DNA of 64,000 nucleotides from Lachnospiraceae bacterium (GCA_902363445.1 CABJAB010000005.1:124001-188000); one strand, 5' to 3'. Shown: positions 17,465 to 26,915, counted from the stretch's first letter. Numbers and translations: made by a program. Notes: a model not told the origin generated them from the sequence alone.

Positions 17465-19294
17465 ATGAAGACTACAAGAGAAGATGTAAGAAATATTGCG
17501 ATCATCGCCCATGTTGACCACGGGAAGACCACGTTGGTGGACGAGCTTCTGAAGCAGAGCGGCGTTTTCCGTGTCAATCAGGAGGTCGTGGAAAGGGTGA
17601 TGGACTCCAACGACATTGAACGGGAGAGAGGGATCACCATTCTGTCCAAAAATACGGCGGTGCTCTATAAAGGTACGAAGATCAATATCATCGACACCCC
17701 CGGACATGCGGATTTTGGCGGAGAAGTAGAGCGTGTGCTGAAAATGGTAAACGGCGTTATCCTGGTGGTGGACGCTTTTGAAGGCGCGATGCCGCAGACG
17801 AAGTTCGTGCTGCAAAAAGCGCTGGAGCTTGATCTTTCTGTGATCGTCTGTATCAACAAGATTGACAGGCCGGAGGCACGGCCTACCGAGGTCATCGATG
17901 AAGTATTGGAGCTTCTCATAGAGCTGGACGCATCCGATGAGCAGCTGGACTGTCCGTTTGTATACGCGTCGGCCAAGAGCGGATATGCGATGCTGGATCT
18001 GAACGGGGAAAAGAAGGATATGAAACCTCTGTTTGATACGATTCTGAACCATATCCCCGCTCCCGAAGGAGACCCTGACGCGGATACTCAGGTGCTGATC
18101 AGCACCATTGATTATAATGAATATGTGGGCCGGATCGGCGTCGGCAAGGTGGATAACGGATCTTTGAAGGTGAACCAGGAGGTGGCCCTTGTAAATGCCC
18201 ACGATCCGGAAAAATTTAAAAAAGTGAAGATCAGCCGTCTTTACGAGTTCGACGGCCTGGATAAGATGGAAGTGGCGGAGGCGGGAATCGGCTCCATCGT
18301 GGCCATTTCCGGCATCGCGGATCTGCACATTGGAGATACCTTATGCTCTCCGGAGCATCCGGAGCCTATCCTGTTCCAGAAGATATCAGAGCCTACCATT
18401 GCCATGCACTTTATGGTAAATGACAGCCCTTTGGCTGGGACAGAAGGAAAATTCGTGACATCCCGCCATATCAGGGACCGTCTGTTCCGGGAACTGAACA
18501 CGGATGTCAGCCTGAGGGTGGAAGAGACGGAGGACGCCGACAGGTTTAAAGTATCCGGAAGAGGAGAACTTCACCTTTCCGTACTGATAGAAAATATGCG
18601 CCGGGAAGGGTATGAGTTCGCCGTCAGCAAAGCGGAGGTCATCTATAAACAGGATGAAAAGGGCAGGAAGCTGGAGCCCATGGAGTTGGTATATATCGAT
18701 GTGCCCGACGAGTTTTCCGGTACGGTCATCCAGAAGCTGTCCCTCCGTAAAGGGGAGCTGCAGGGAATGTCGCCTTCCGGGACAGGCTACACCAGAATGG
18801 AATTTTCCATACCGTCCAGGGGCCTCATCGGATACCGGGGAGATTTTCTGACAGATACAAAAGGAAACGGCGTCATGAATCAGCTGTTTGACGGATATGC
18901 GCCGTTTAAGGGGGATATTCAATACCGCAGGCAGGGTTCCCTGATCGCCTTTGAAAGTGGGGAAAGCGTCACCTATGGACTTTTCAACGCCCAGGAAAGA
19001 GGGAATCTCTTCATAGGGGCCGGCGAAAAGGTCTACAGCGGTATGGTAGTTGGCTCCAATGCGAAAGCGGAGGATATTGAGGTCAATGTGTGCAAGACCA
19101 AGCATCTGACCAACACACGTTCTTCTGGTTCCGACGATGCGCTGAAGCTTACTCCGCCCATCGTCATGAGCCTGGAGCAGGCTCTGGACTTTGTGGATAC
19201 CGACGAGCTTTTAGAGGTCACGCCGAAGCATCTTCGCCTTCGCAAGAAGATTCTGGATCCTAGGATGAGAAAACGCGCGTCCATAAATAAATAA
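17465..19294 (+). CDS. typA: Ribosome-associated GTPase TypA/BipA, 609 aa
   Basis: Translational GTPase of the EF-G superfamily that binds 70S ribosomes and helps assembly and growth under stress. G1 is AHVDHGKTT (about residues 15-23), G2 lies in RERGITI, G3 in DTPGHADFGG, and NKIDRPEARP is the TypA form of G4. The C-terminal domain unique to TypA is present, ending KKILDPRMRKRA. Length matches the family. It is monocistronic, with its own promoter region and a terminator shared with the convergent ABC exporter operon. Confidence 0.97.
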   Translation: MKTTREDVRNIAIIAHVDHGKTTLVDELLKQSGVFRVNQEVVERVMDSNDIERERGITILSKNTAVLYKGTKINIIDTPGHADFGGEVERVLKMVNGVILVVDAFEGAMPQTKFVLQKALELDLSVIVCINKIDRPEARPTEVIDEVLELLIELDASDEQLDCPFVYASAKSGYAMLDLNGEKKDMKPLFDTILNHIPAPEGDPDADTQVLISTIDYNEYVGRIGVGKVDNGSLKVNQEVALVNAHDPEKFKKVKISRLYEFDGLDKMEVAEAGIGSIVAISGIADLHIGDTLCSPEHPEPILFQKISEPTIAMHFMVNDSPLAGTEGKFVTSRHIRDRLFRELNTDVSLRVEETEDADRFKVSGRGELHLSVLIENMRREGYEFAVSKAEVIYKQDEKGRKLEPMELVYIDVPDEFSGTVIQKLSLRKGELQGMSPSGTGYTRMEFSIPSRGLIGYRGDFLTDTKGNGVMNQLFDGYAPFKGDIQYRRQGSLIAFESGESVTYGLFNAQERGNLFIGAGEKVYSGMVVGSNAKAEDIEVNVCKTKHLTNTRSSGSDDALKLTPPIVMSLEQALDFVDTDELLEVTPKHLRLRKKILDPRMRKRASINK

Positions 19295-19303
19295 AATAAC
19301 GAA

Positions 19304-19341
19304 AGCACCATGTGACGCAGCTGCGATACATGGTGCTTTTT
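19304..19341. terminator. Terminator between typA and the ABC operon
   Basis: AGCACCATGT and ACATGGTGCT form a 10-bp perfect stem, followed by T's on the plus strand; A's on the other flank (GAAA) make it partly bidirectional. Confidence 0.85.
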
Positions 19342-19370
19342 ACATACGGATATTTGTATCACTGTTTATG

Positions 19371-21104
19371 CTATGCCAGTTTCCAATTCTGGCTCTCTGC
19401 CTGCAGCTTCACCATATGGGAGTAGACACTGTTTTTCTGTATCAGGGTGTCCGGAACGCCTTCTTCTGCTACCTTGCCGTCAGAAAGCACTACAATCTTA
19501 TCCGCGCCTGCGACAGTGCGCATACGGTGAGCGATCACCAGCACCGTTTTATCTGCGATCAGGCGGGAAAGTGCAGTCTGGATCAGAGTTTCGTTTTCCA
19601 CGTCCAGCGAAGCCGTAGCCTCGTCTAAAAGAATAATGGGCGCATTTTTGAGAAAGGCGCGGGCAATGGATATCCGCTGCCGCTCCCCGCCGGAGAGCTC
19701 ACAGCCGTTCTCGCCGATATTGGTGTTCCACTTATGGGGCAGCTTCTCGGCAAATTCATCCACATTGGCCAGCCTTGCCGCCGCCATTACCTGCTCGTCT
19801 GAGGCATCTTTATTTCCGATTCTTATATTTTCCAGAACAGTATTATCAAACAGAGTGACTTCCTGAAATACAATGGAGAAAAGAGACAGCAGCGCCTCCG
19901 GGTCGATTTTGGAAATATCCATGCCGCCCACAGTAATGTTTCCCCGGCTCACATCCCAGAAGCGGGCAGCCAGACGGGAAACCGTGGTCTTGCCGCCTCC
20001 GGACGGCCCTACCAGCGCCGTTACCTCACCCTGCTTTGCGGTGAAGGAAACATCCTTCAGAACCGTTTCTCCGGTGTTATAAGCAAAGGCCACATGGTCG
20101 AAGACAATATCATACCCGTTGTTGGAGAGGAGGCTGTCTCCCTGCTGGATGGGATGGTCAAGGATTTCATTCATGCGGGCGATATTGGTGCGGGTGCTGA
20201 TCACCGCCGCCAGATTCTGCAATGCGCCCTGTAACGGGTCGTATAATCTGGATACCACCAGCAGGAACAGGAAGAAGGTCAAAACATCCAGGCTGCCCTG
20301 TATCAACAGGATAGAGCCCACCAGCGCGACGGTGGCAATGCCCAGCTTTAATACGAGGGAAGCAGATACCACAAAGACTGCAAGCCCGAACTCATTGAGG
20401 ATGGAGCGGTGCTCCACGGCGCGGATCTTCTTTTCCAGCCCTTTCAGATATTCCTGCTCGGCGTTGTTGGCCTTTAAGTCCCGCACCGTTTCAATGCACT
20501 CCTGGATCCCATCGGCGCAGGCCATTTTCACATCCATCGCTTTCTGGTTCAGCTTTTCCTGTACCTTTGCCGAAAAGCCTACGATGGCAAAAGCCACCGG
20601 CAGAACCCACAGCGCCGCCAGCGCCATGCGCCAGTCGTAAAACAACAGGCTGATAGAGATTAAAAGTGTAGAAATGATAGACCCGGCCAGTTCAGGGATG
20701 AAGTGAGAAAAACTCTGCTCCAGAAACGTACAGTCGGCCATAATGGTGCTGGTAAGGTCGGCTAAATCTTTTTTTCCAAAAAAGGAGAGTGGGATTTTCC
20801 GCAGCCGTTCCGCCAGCGTAATGCGGCGCACACCGCTTTCTGTGTAGGTGGCAAAGTAGGTTGCATTGTATTGGAAGTAGGTGGTAAGCAAAATAAGCCC
20901 GACACAAGCTATGCAGCCGACGATATAAAAAGCAATCCTGCTGCCGGGAACGCCGCCGTTCATCAGATCACTGACCAGGGAATACAGAAGCCCCACCGGA
21001 AACATAAAAGACAGATTCTGAAGGACACAGGCCAGGCAGCCCTTCACCAGATCCTTCGCGCCCTGTTCGGAAAGGGCATATTTTTTTTGCAGCCGTTTGA
21101 TCAT
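19371..21104 (-). CDS. ABC exporter, fused permease/ATPase, second subunit, 577 aa
   Basis: Half-transporter with six N-terminal TM helices and a C-terminal ATPase: Walker A VGPSGGGKTT, signature LSGGERQRISIARAFL, Walker B IILLDEATASLD, switch histidine in VIAHRMR. It is complete in both catalytic Glu and His, so both sites of the heterodimer may be active. The start is the ATG nine bases after AGGAGG; a TTG further upstream would translate the ribosome binding site itself. It begins one base after the stop of its partner gene. The pair resembles the YbtP/YbtQ and IrtA/IrtB class of heterodimers as well as multidrug exporters; substrate unknown. Confidence 0.92.
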   Translation of the reverse strand: MIKRLQKKYALSEQGAKDLVKGCLACVLQNLSFMFPVGLLYSLVSDLMNGGVPGSRIAFYIVGCIACVGLILLTTYFQYNATYFATYTESGVRRITLAERLRKIPLSFFGKKDLADLTSTIMADCTFLEQSFSHFIPELAGSIISTLLISISLLFYDWRMALAALWVLPVAFAIVGFSAKVQEKLNQKAMDVKMACADGIQECIETVRDLKANNAEQEYLKGLEKKIRAVEHRSILNEFGLAVFVVSASLVLKLGIATVALVGSILLIQGSLDVLTFFLFLLVVSRLYDPLQGALQNLAAVISTRTNIARMNEILDHPIQQGDSLLSNNGYDIVFDHVAFAYNTGETVLKDVSFTAKQGEVTALVGPSGGGKTTVSRLAARFWDVSRGNITVGGMDISKIDPEALLSLFSIVFQEVTLFDNTVLENIRIGNKDASDEQVMAAARLANVDEFAEKLPHKWNTNIGENGCELSGGERQRISIARAFLKNAPIILLDEATASLDVENETLIQTALSRLIADKTVLVIAHRMRTVAGADKIVVLSDGKVAEEGVPDTLIQKNSVYSHMVKLQAESQNWKLA

Positions 21105-21105
21105 A

Positions 21106-22878
21106 TCATTGTACCTCCTTTGCAACCTTCCACTGAACGGAAGTCTGATAATCCTGCCACATCCGGCTGAAGATACCGTCCTGCTTCAGCAGCTCCCGGC
21201 TGGTTCCGCTTTCCGCGATCCGGCCGTCTTTGACTACATAGATTTTATCCACGCCCGCCACTGTGGAGAGCCGGTGGGCGATCATAATGACCGTTTTCCC
21301 CTTGGACAGCCTGGAAAAAGCGGCCTGCACTCTGCTTTCATTGTCAGGGTCGGCAAAGGCCGTCGCTTCATCTAAAATGATAATGGGCGCGTTTTTCAGC
21401 ATGACGCGTGCAATGGCGATCCGCTGCTGTTCACCGCCGGATAGATAGACGCCCTTGGTTCCGATCACCGTGTCTGCCCCCTGGGGCAGCTTTTCCAAAA
21501 TATCGTCACACTGGGCGCTGTGGAGCGCGGCCAGGATTTCCCTGCGGGTGGCGTCAGGGTTCCCCATCCGTACATTTTCCAGAATGGAGGCTTTGATCAG
21601 GCGGCTGTTTTGAAATACAAAAGACACCGTGTTCATCAGCTCTTCTTTGGAAATGTCTCTCACATCCACACCGCCGATTTTCACCGTACCGCTCTGCGGG
21701 TCCAAGAAACGGGAAATCAAGTTGGCAAGCGTGGTCTTGCCGCCGCCGGACGGCCCCACAAAGGCCGCCGTCTGCCCTTCGGGAATGGTAAGGGAAATAT
21801 CCTTTAATACGTCTTTCTCCCCGTCATAGCTGAAACAGATCTTTTGAAGCTCCACTGAACTGTTCCCTGGATGTTTGGGATGGGCAGTCTCTTCCAACGG
21901 CTCCAAATTCAATACGCTGTCGATTCGCTGGAGCGCGTCCGCCACGATCATGGCGTTTTCACTCTGGAACATGATGCGGGTCAGCGTGACCGAAATAATG
22001 GGCGTGATGATGATGTAAAAGAGCAGATTCAACAGGAAGTCCATGGTGACAGCGTCCCCGGTAAACAGCAATCCACCGGCGATCAGCATGGCGAATACCC
22101 CGTTGATGGCCGCTGTATAGAACATCATGGGGGCCCGCAGCTCCTTCGTGTAGGCCATGACCCATACTTGATAGCGGTCAATGGAATCCTTGAACTTCTT
22201 AAAGGAAAAAATGGTCTGTCCAAAGGTCTTGACCACAGGGATGCCCCGGACGTATTCCACCGCCTCGTTGGACATATCATCCAGAGCGTTCTGGTATTCC
22301 TTCATTTTCTCCTGCATTCGCTGGCCAGTCATGGTCATCATAATGAGAAAGCCCAGTACCACAGGGACAAGGCTCAACAGGCCCAGCCGCCAGTCGAACA
22401 CCAAAAGCAGCGCCAAAAGGCCGCAGGGGGTGGCGATGGCATTGGCCCGGTCAGGGAGTTGGTGTGCCAGATAGGTTTCGGTGGCCGCGCTGGACTCGTT
22501 GACGATTTTGCGCAGCCTGCCGCTGCCAAAGCTCTCCGCAAACCCCAGGGGCAGCCTGACGATATGCTCCATGGCCGCAAGCCGCAGGTTGGTGGCAACA
22601 CGAAAGGCTCCTTTATGGGAGCACATCAGACCGGCGATGTAGACCAGTACCGCGATAACGGCAAACAGCACCGCCATCCAGCCGTTGCGAGTCAGGTATT
22701 GCGCGCGGCCAAAATCCGGCGCAGCCTCCAACACCTCTTGGATGACTTTCCAGATATAGTAGAAAGGCATCAGAGCGAGGAGGGCGCTGACCGCTGAGAG
22801 CGCCCATGAGGCGTAGGTCAAATACTTGTGATTGCCTGCGATCTTCAACAGGCGTGACAGATTCGATTGCTTTTTCAA
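21106..22878 (-). CDS. ABC exporter, fused permease/ATPase, first subunit, 590 aa
   Basis: Partner half-transporter. Six TM helices in the first 330 residues, then ATPase motifs VGPSGGGKTTLANL, YLSGGEQQRIAIARVML, IIILDEATAFADPD and MIAHRLSTV. The Walker-B extension is DEATAFADPD, in place of DEATASLD, as seen in IrtA/YbtP-like subunits. Start is TTG, seven bases after AGGAGG. The TetR gene lies about 100 bases upstream on the same strand with an inverted repeat in between, so regulator and exporter form one unit. Confidence 0.92.
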   Translation of the reverse strand: MKKQSNLSRLLKIAGNHKYLTYASWALSAVSALLALMPFYYIWKVIQEVLEAAPDFGRAQYLTRNGWMAVLFAVIAVLVYIAGLMCSHKGAFRVATNLRLAAMEHIVRLPLGFAESFGSGRLRKIVNESSAATETYLAHQLPDRANAIATPCGLLALLLVFDWRLGLLSLVPVVLGFLIMMTMTGQRMQEKMKEYQNALDDMSNEAVEYVRGIPVVKTFGQTIFSFKKFKDSIDRYQVWVMAYTKELRAPMMFYTAAINGVFAMLIAGGLLFTGDAVTMDFLLNLLFYIIITPIISVTLTRIMFQSENAMIVADALQRIDSVLNLEPLEETAHPKHPGNSSVELQKICFSYDGEKDVLKDISLTIPEGQTAAFVGPSGGGKTTLANLISRFLDPQSGTVKIGGVDVRDISKEELMNTVSFVFQNSRLIKASILENVRMGNPDATRREILAALHSAQCDDILEKLPQGADTVIGTKGVYLSGGEQQRIAIARVMLKNAPIIILDEATAFADPDNESRVQAAFSRLSKGKTVIMIAHRLSTVAGVDKIYVVKDGRIAESGTSRELLKQDGIFSRMWQDYQTSVQWKVAKEVQ

Positions 22879-22945
22879 AAGGGTTCCTCCTTTACCTTTT
22901 TTATGATACAGAGAACGGCGTGCGTTCTACTCATATCCAAACATA

Positions 22946-22961
22946 GTTAGTAATAACTAAC
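22946..22961. promoter_or_regulatory. Dyad between tetR and exporter genes, candidate operator
   Basis: GTTAGT and ACTAAC form a 6-bp inverted repeat with a 4-base spacer just upstream of the exporter operon. It is unlike the dyad upstream of tetR, so it may bind another factor or mark an internal promoter. Confidence 0.4.
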
Positions 22962-22984
22962 CAATGGGCCAAAATCACGGGGCT

Positions 22985-23599
22985 TTACTGCCCCATAATT
23001 TTCATCCATCCAGCAGTATAAAAACTGCGCATTTCCTTGACATAGTTTTCTGCGTCCTGAAGCGGCATTTCGTGGATCACCAGCTCGAAAAAGGTATGGA
23101 ACATGCCTGTGATCAGGATATGCTCCAGCTTGGGGTCGATCTGCGGAGAGGGCCGTCCCAGTTCACTTAAAATCCGTTGGTAGGCGTGCGTACCCTCCGC
23201 CTCGATCTCCACCATTTCGTCGATGAGGCTGGAAAACCGCGTTCCCTCTGAGCAGCAGAGAATAAGTTTACATTCCTCCAAATGCTCGTAAGCATAGTGG
23301 AGCATATCGTACATGCAAAGCCCCGATATTTCGCCCATGACTTCCGGCTGCTGATCCGGCGGAAGTCCGGCGAACTCCCGCTGTGCGTCTTTAAAACGAG
23401 TTAAGATATAGTCGTAGTGTTTCCCAACCAGGGCTTTAAACAGTTCCTCTTTGCTTTTATAGTAGCCGTAAAAGGCTCCGGTGGTCATTCCCACCGATTT
23501 GACGATATCCCGTAGGGAAGCGTCCTTATAACCCTTTTTCAGAAACTCTGTTCTGGCGGCCTGATGGATGCGTTCCAGTGTTGTTAAGCTGTCGTCCGT
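22985..23599 (-). CDS. TetR-family regulator without a canonical start codon, about 204 aa
   Basis: The frame encodes a normal TetR N-terminal domain: LERIHQAARTEFLKKGYKDA, then SLRDIVKSVGMTTGAFYGYY, the helix-turn-helix, then KSKEELFKALV. The only ATG, GTG or TTG in frame is the GTG at 23494, inside the recognition helix region, which would remove most of the DNA-binding domain. Upstream is a strong site AGGAGGTGA, and the codon nine bases after AGGAGG is ACG (23597-23599), followed by GACGACAGC. I place the start there. Either ACG is used at low efficiency, the start was lost by one T-to-C change, or there is a base error. Downstream genes are an ABC exporter pair that it presumably represses. 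Confidence 0.75.
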   Translation of the reverse strand, partial: TDDSLTTLERIHQAARTEFLKKGYKDASLRDIVKSVGMTTGAFYGYYKSKEELFKALVGKHYDYILTRFKDAQREFAGLPPDQQPEVMGEISGLCMYDMLHYAYEHLEECKLILCCSEGTRFSSLIDEMVEIEAEGTHAYQRILSELGRPSPQIDPKLEHILITGMFHTFFELVIHEMPLQDAENYVKEMRSFYTAGWMKIMGQ

Positions 23600-23614
23600 T
23601 CTGGCTCACCTCCT

Positions 23615-23644
23615 ATATAACAGCGTTATATAGCACTGTTATAT
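23615..23644. promoter_or_regulatory. Probable TetR operator upstream of tetR
   Basis: ATATAACAG and CTGTTATAT form a perfect 9-bp inverted repeat with a 12-base spacer. The spacer itself contains TATATAGC, so nested dyads are possible. It lies immediately upstream of the regulator's ribosome binding site, in a position to block its own transcription. Confidence 0.65.
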
Positions 23645-23736
23645 TATATATCCACAGGTGGCATATGTCAAGCCAGACAATGGCTCAATTTTAGGAAATA
23701 TTAAAAATCGATAAACAGGGATTCTTTTTCATTTGC

Positions 23737-23765
23737 TTGACTTATGAAACCACAGGTTTTATGAT
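23737..23765 (+). promoter_or_regulatory. SigmaA-type promoter of the flavoprotein gene
   Basis: TTGACT and TATGAT with a 17-base spacer, about 37 bases before the ATG of the flavodoxin-like oxidoreductase. Confidence 0.7.
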
Positions 23766-23801
23766 TTGTATAACAGGACAGATAGGAGGTATATATAAAA
23801 T

Positions 23802-24425
23802 ATGAAGGTATTGCTGATCAATGGAAGCCCTCATGAGAGGGGAACGACCTACCTTGCACTGAAGAAGGCCGCCGATACACTGGAGCAGCTGGGGATCGAG
23901 ACAGAGATTTTTCATGTAGGAAGTCTTCAGAGTGTCTGCATCGACTGTCGTGTCTGTAAGAAAAAAGGAAACAACCGCTGTATTTACGACGATTCGGTGA
24001 ATGAGGCGCTGGAAAAGGCGGAGACAGCGGACGGATTTATCTTTGGAACGCCGGTCCACTATGCTTCGGCATCGGGCCTTATGACTGCCTTTATGGACAG
24101 GGCGTTCTATGCGGGGAGCGATTTATTCCGTTACAAGCCGGCCGCCGCAGTGGCCTGTGCGAGGCGGGCAGGGACCACGGCCGCCCTGGACCAGATGAAT
24201 AAGTACATGACCATTTCCTGCATGCCCATTGTATCCTCCCAGTATTGGAATATGGTGCATGGAAATATCCCGGAGGATGCTCCCAAGGATGAAGAAGGGA
24301 TGCAGATCATGGAGACTTTGGCAAAGAATATGGCATGGCTTTTGAAGTGCATCGAGATCGGAAAGAAAAACGGGATAGAGCCGCCGGATTTGGAGCCACA
24401 GGTGCGGACTAATTTCATTCGCTAG
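23802..24425 (+). CDS. Flavodoxin-like NAD(P)H-dependent oxidoreductase, 207 aa
   Basis: FMN-binding reductase of the NADPH-dependent FMN reductase / iron-sulfur flavoprotein group. The phosphate-binding loop is LINGSPHERGTTYLAL at the N-terminus. The cysteine cluster CIDCRVCKKKGNNRC at about residues 47-61 is the type that can hold an iron-sulfur centre in ISF proteins. GFIFGTPVHYASASGLM is the second flavin contact. A C-terminal segment lines up with the azoreductase-like subset. AGGAGG is 12 bases before the ATG. Likely acts as a soluble electron-transfer enzyme reducing quinones, metals or nitro compounds. Confidence 0.88.
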   Translation: MKVLLINGSPHERGTTYLALKKAADTLEQLGIETEIFHVGSLQSVCIDCRVCKKKGNNRCIYDDSVNEALEKAETADGFIFGTPVHYASASGLMTAFMDRAFYAGSDLFRYKPAAAVACARRAGTTAALDQMNKYMTISCMPIVSSQYWNMVHGNIPEDAPKDEEGMQIMETLAKNMAWLLKCIEIGKKNGIEPPDLEPQVRTNFIR

Positions 24426-24451
24426 CCGGAGGACAGGAGAAGTAGATTTGC

Positions 24452-25369
24452 ATGATATGCTATGAGATCAAGGAGAAGCTGCAGGCAGTTTCAGAAGAGG
24501 AAGCCGCGGGCTGGGAGGGGAATCTGGCTGCGGTAGTTCCCTTTGGGGACATCGAGAAGTGCAGTATCCTGGAAGGGGCGGAGTCACACGTCCTCATGCG
24601 CCTTAAGGACGCAAGGTTCTGTAAAGCAGAGGTGTATCCGGATATGATCGTCGGCGCTCTATCCGTACCTAGGAAGGAATACAGCCAGGCATATGACAGG
24701 GCGGCTTTCTGCATTCGGGACAAGCGTATTGTTTTTTTGGATGATACCGGTTTTATTAGCGGGATTCTGGAACAGATGAGCGAGGGCAGGTGCTGGCGCC
24801 ATGTGTCCATGGGACATTTTTTCTACAGTTTTCTGGAGCGGCTTATCGAAGAGGATGTGGCGTTTCTGGATGAGCTGGAAAATCAGATTGACGATATGGA
24901 AGAAAAAGCTCTTGACGCAAGGCTCTCCAGATCCTCCCATCAGCCGATGGAGATCATGAAGAAAGCCTTTGCTCTCCACCGGTATTATGCGCAGCTGGCG
25001 GAGATAGGGAGCAAAATGCAGGAGAATCAGAACGGCTTTTTCCATGAGGACGCCGGCAGGATGTTCCAGATTTTCAACGACCGGTGCGGGAGGCTGGCCG
25101 AGGAAGCGCAGATGCTCCGGGAATACGCGCTGGAGGTGAGAGAGATATACCAGACTCAGATTGAGGTCCGCCAGAACAGGAGCATGGCGGTGCTGACTGT
25201 AGTCACGACTATATTTATGCCGCTCAGCCTGATCGCCGGATGGTATGGCATGAATTTTGTATATATGCCGGAAACACAGTGGCGGTATAGTTATCCGATC
25301 ATATGTGTGATCTGCCTGATCATCGTGAGCATCAGCTTCTGGATATTGAAAAAGAAAAAATTCTTTTAA
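24452..25369 (+). CDS. CorA-family divalent cation channel, 305 aa
   Basis: Magnesium or cobalt channel. A large N-terminal cytoplasmic domain with a long helical stretch (residues about 140-240) is followed by two TM helices at the C-terminus; the first ends in the diagnostic YGMNF selectivity motif with VYMPE in the loop. The last residues are Lys-rich (KKKKFF), facing the cytoplasm. It sits 26 bases after the flavoprotein gene and shares its promoter. A strong terminator follows. Confidence 0.93.
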   Translation: MICYEIKEKLQAVSEEEAAGWEGNLAAVVPFGDIEKCSILEGAESHVLMRLKDARFCKAEVYPDMIVGALSVPRKEYSQAYDRAAFCIRDKRIVFLDDTGFISGILEQMSEGRCWRHVSMGHFFYSFLERLIEEDVAFLDELENQIDDMEEKALDARLSRSSHQPMEIMKKAFALHRYYAQLAEIGSKMQENQNGFFHEDAGRMFQIFNDRCGRLAEEAQMLREYALEVREIYQTQIEVRQNRSMAVLTVVTTIFMPLSLIAGWYGMNFVYMPETQWRYSYPIICVICLIIVSISFWILKKKKFF

Positions 25370-25374
25370 CGGCT

Positions 25375-25412
25375 AAGGCCCCCGTCAGAGGGAAACTGAC
25401 GGGGGCCTTATT
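25375..25412. terminator. Bidirectional terminator between corA-like gene and argG
   Basis: AAGGCCCCCGTCAG and CTGACGGGGGCCTT form a 14-bp perfect stem with a 7-base loop; A's and T's flank it so that it can end both convergent transcripts. Confidence 0.92.
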
Positions 25413-25452
25413 ATGATTATGTGAGTTTGTGATACCGGCTGCTTATGGTCGA

Positions 25453-26682
25453 TCAATCCTTATTTTGGGAAATCTCATGCATCTTCATGGCGCGCACCAT
25501 GGTGGAAAGACCGTACAGGTTGATGAAGCCTTCTGCGTCGTGGTGATTGTAGAGGTCGCCGGTGGTGAAGGAAGCTATGCTCTCGTTGTACATGGAGTAG
25601 GGAGAGGTGGTTCCCTGCTTGATGATATTGCCCTTGTAGAGTTTCAATTTGCATTCTCCGGTCACGTATTTCTGAGTGGATTCTACAAATGCCTGGCATG
25701 CCTCGCGCAGAGGGGAGAACCATTTGGCGGAATAAACGATATCGGCGAATTTATTTCCCACATCCTTTTTCATGGCCAGAGTCTCTTTGTCCAGGATCAG
25801 TTCTTCCAGCTGGTCGTGAGCCTCCATGAGGATGGTTCCGCCGGGAGTCTCGTAAACGCCGCGTGATTTCATGCCCACCATACGGTTTTCTACGATATCG
25901 GCGATGCCGATGCCGTGTTTTCCGCCAAGCTTGTTGAGCTCAGTGATCATATCAGACAGTTTCATTTCTTTGCCGTTCAGAGCGACCGGTTTGCCTGCCT
26001 CAAATGTGATGGAGACGGCTTCTGCCTCATCGGGGGCTTTCTCCGGGGTCTGTCCGAGAACCAGCATATGGTCAAAGTTGGGAGCGGCGGCAGGATCCTC
26101 CAGCTCCAGGCCTTCATGGCTGATGTGCCAGATATTCCGGTCACGGCTGTAGCTGTTGTCCGCTTTAAACGGAAGCTTGATATCGTGGCGCTGGCAGTAT
26201 TCCAGCTCATCTTCACGGGATTTCATATCCCAGATTCTCCAGGGAGCGATGATCTTCAGCGTGGGAGCCAAAGCTTTGATCCCCAGTTCAAAACGTACCT
26301 GATCGTTGCCCTTGCCGGTAGCGCCGTGGCAGATCGCGACAGCGCCTTCCTTTTTGGCAATGTCCACGAGTATCTTAGCGATCAGCGGCCTTGCCATGGC
26401 GGTGCCGAGCAGATATTTGTGCTCATATACGGCGCCGGCCTTGATACAGGGAAGGATATAGTCATCGCAGAACTCGTCTACGACATGTTCGATATATAAT
26501 TTAGAAGCGCCGGTGGAGATGGCTCTTTCTTCCAGGCCGTCCAGCTCGTTGCCCTGTCCGACATCGATGCAGACACATACTACTTCGTAATCGTAGTTTT
26601 CTTTCAGCCAGGGAATCAGGACGGAAGTGTCCAGACCGCCGGAATACGCAAGAATTACTTTTTCTTTTTCTTTCATAATCAT
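25453..26682 (-). CDS. argG: Argininosuccinate synthase, 409 aa
   Basis: Joins citrulline and aspartate at the cost of ATP to AMP, the seventh step of arginine synthesis. The PP-loop [16 protein letters not shown] is at the N-terminus; [15 protein letters not shown] and SREDELEYC are conserved family blocks. ATG follows AGGAGG with a short 5-base gap; a second in-frame ATG two codons later is an alternative. It is divergent from argCJBD and has its own promoter with an ARG-box-like site. No argH or argF is in the window. Confidence 0.97.
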   Translation of the reverse strand: MIMKEKEKVILAYSGGLDTSVLIPWLKENYDYEVVCVCIDVGQGNELDGLEERAISTGASKLYIEHVVDEFCDDYILPCIKAGAVYEHKYLLGTAMARPLIAKILVDIAKKEGAVAICHGATGKGNDQVRFELGIKALAPTLKIIAPWRIWDMKSREDELEYCQRHDIKLPFKADNSYSRDRNIWHISHEGLELEDPAAAPNFDHMLVLGQTPEKAPDEAEAVSITFEAGKPVALNGKEMKLSDMITELNKLGGKHGIGIADIVENRMVGMKSRGVYETPGGTILMEAHDQLEELILDKETLAMKKDVGNKFADIVYSAKWFSPLREACQAFVESTQKYVTGECKLKLYKGNIIKQGTTSPYSMYNESIASFTTGDLYNHHDAEGFINLYGLSTMVRAMKMHEISQNKD

Positions 26683-26747
26683 TTATTCCTCCTCATAAAA
26701 AACGCACACATCTTTTGTTTTTGTTTCTATGCTTCTGTATGTCGCAG

Positions 26748-26760
26748 GTATAAATATACA
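26748..26760. promoter_or_regulatory. ARG-box-like site at argG promoter
   Basis: GTATAAATATACA, on the minus strand TGTATATTTATAC, matches the TGNATWWWWATNC core of ArgR/AhrC operators and overlaps the argG -10. Confidence 0.6.
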
Positions 26761-26781
26761 ACATATTTCAAGAAAATGCAA
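26753..26781 (-). promoter_or_regulatory. argG promoter
   Basis: Minus strand TTGCAT and TATATT with a 17-base spacer, about 70 bases upstream of the argG ATG. The -10 is covered by an ARG-box-like sequence, consistent with arginine repression. Confidence 0.65.
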
Positions 26782-26808
26782 GCCCTAAATTAAAATTTTA
26801 AAAAGTTA

Positions 26809-26837
26809 TTGCATATTATTCATCGATAATGTATAAT
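26809..26837 (+). promoter_or_regulatory. argC operon promoter
   Basis: TTGCAT and a perfect TATAAT are 17 bases apart. The sequence TGCATATTATTCA, beginning in the -35, resembles half-conserved ARG boxes. A leader of about 95 bases separates the likely transcription start from argC. Confidence 0.68.
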
Positions 26838-26901
26838 TATAAATTGTTCGGACGGGAACGCAGGTAAATATGCAGGAAAACCGAAAAAATATGCGGGGGA
26901 C

Positions 26902-26915
26902 TGCATAAAAATATA
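26902..26915. promoter_or_regulatory. ARG-box-like site in the argC leader
   Basis: TGCATAAAAATATA fits TGNATWWWWATNCA at all but one defined position. It lies downstream of the argC promoter, a usual place for a second AhrC/ArgR site. Confidence 0.55.

Noticed and set aside
17360..18328. 322-codon open frame antisense to typA
   Set aside because: It is the mirror of the conserved typA gene, with no family similarity and no ribosome binding site. The same reasoning removes long antisense frames over argD, glgB, the ABC exporter, the histidine kinase and the aldo/keto reductase.
22985..23494. TetR gene starting at GTG 23494
   Set aside because: This start would cut off most of the helix-turn-helix, although the upstream codons encode it intact and a strong ribosome binding site lies further upstream.
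19371..23650. ABC exporter and tetR module as a recent mobile island
   Set aside because: No integrase, direct repeats or clear base-composition break at its borders; terminator and operator arrangement look native. Transfer remains possible but is not supported here.
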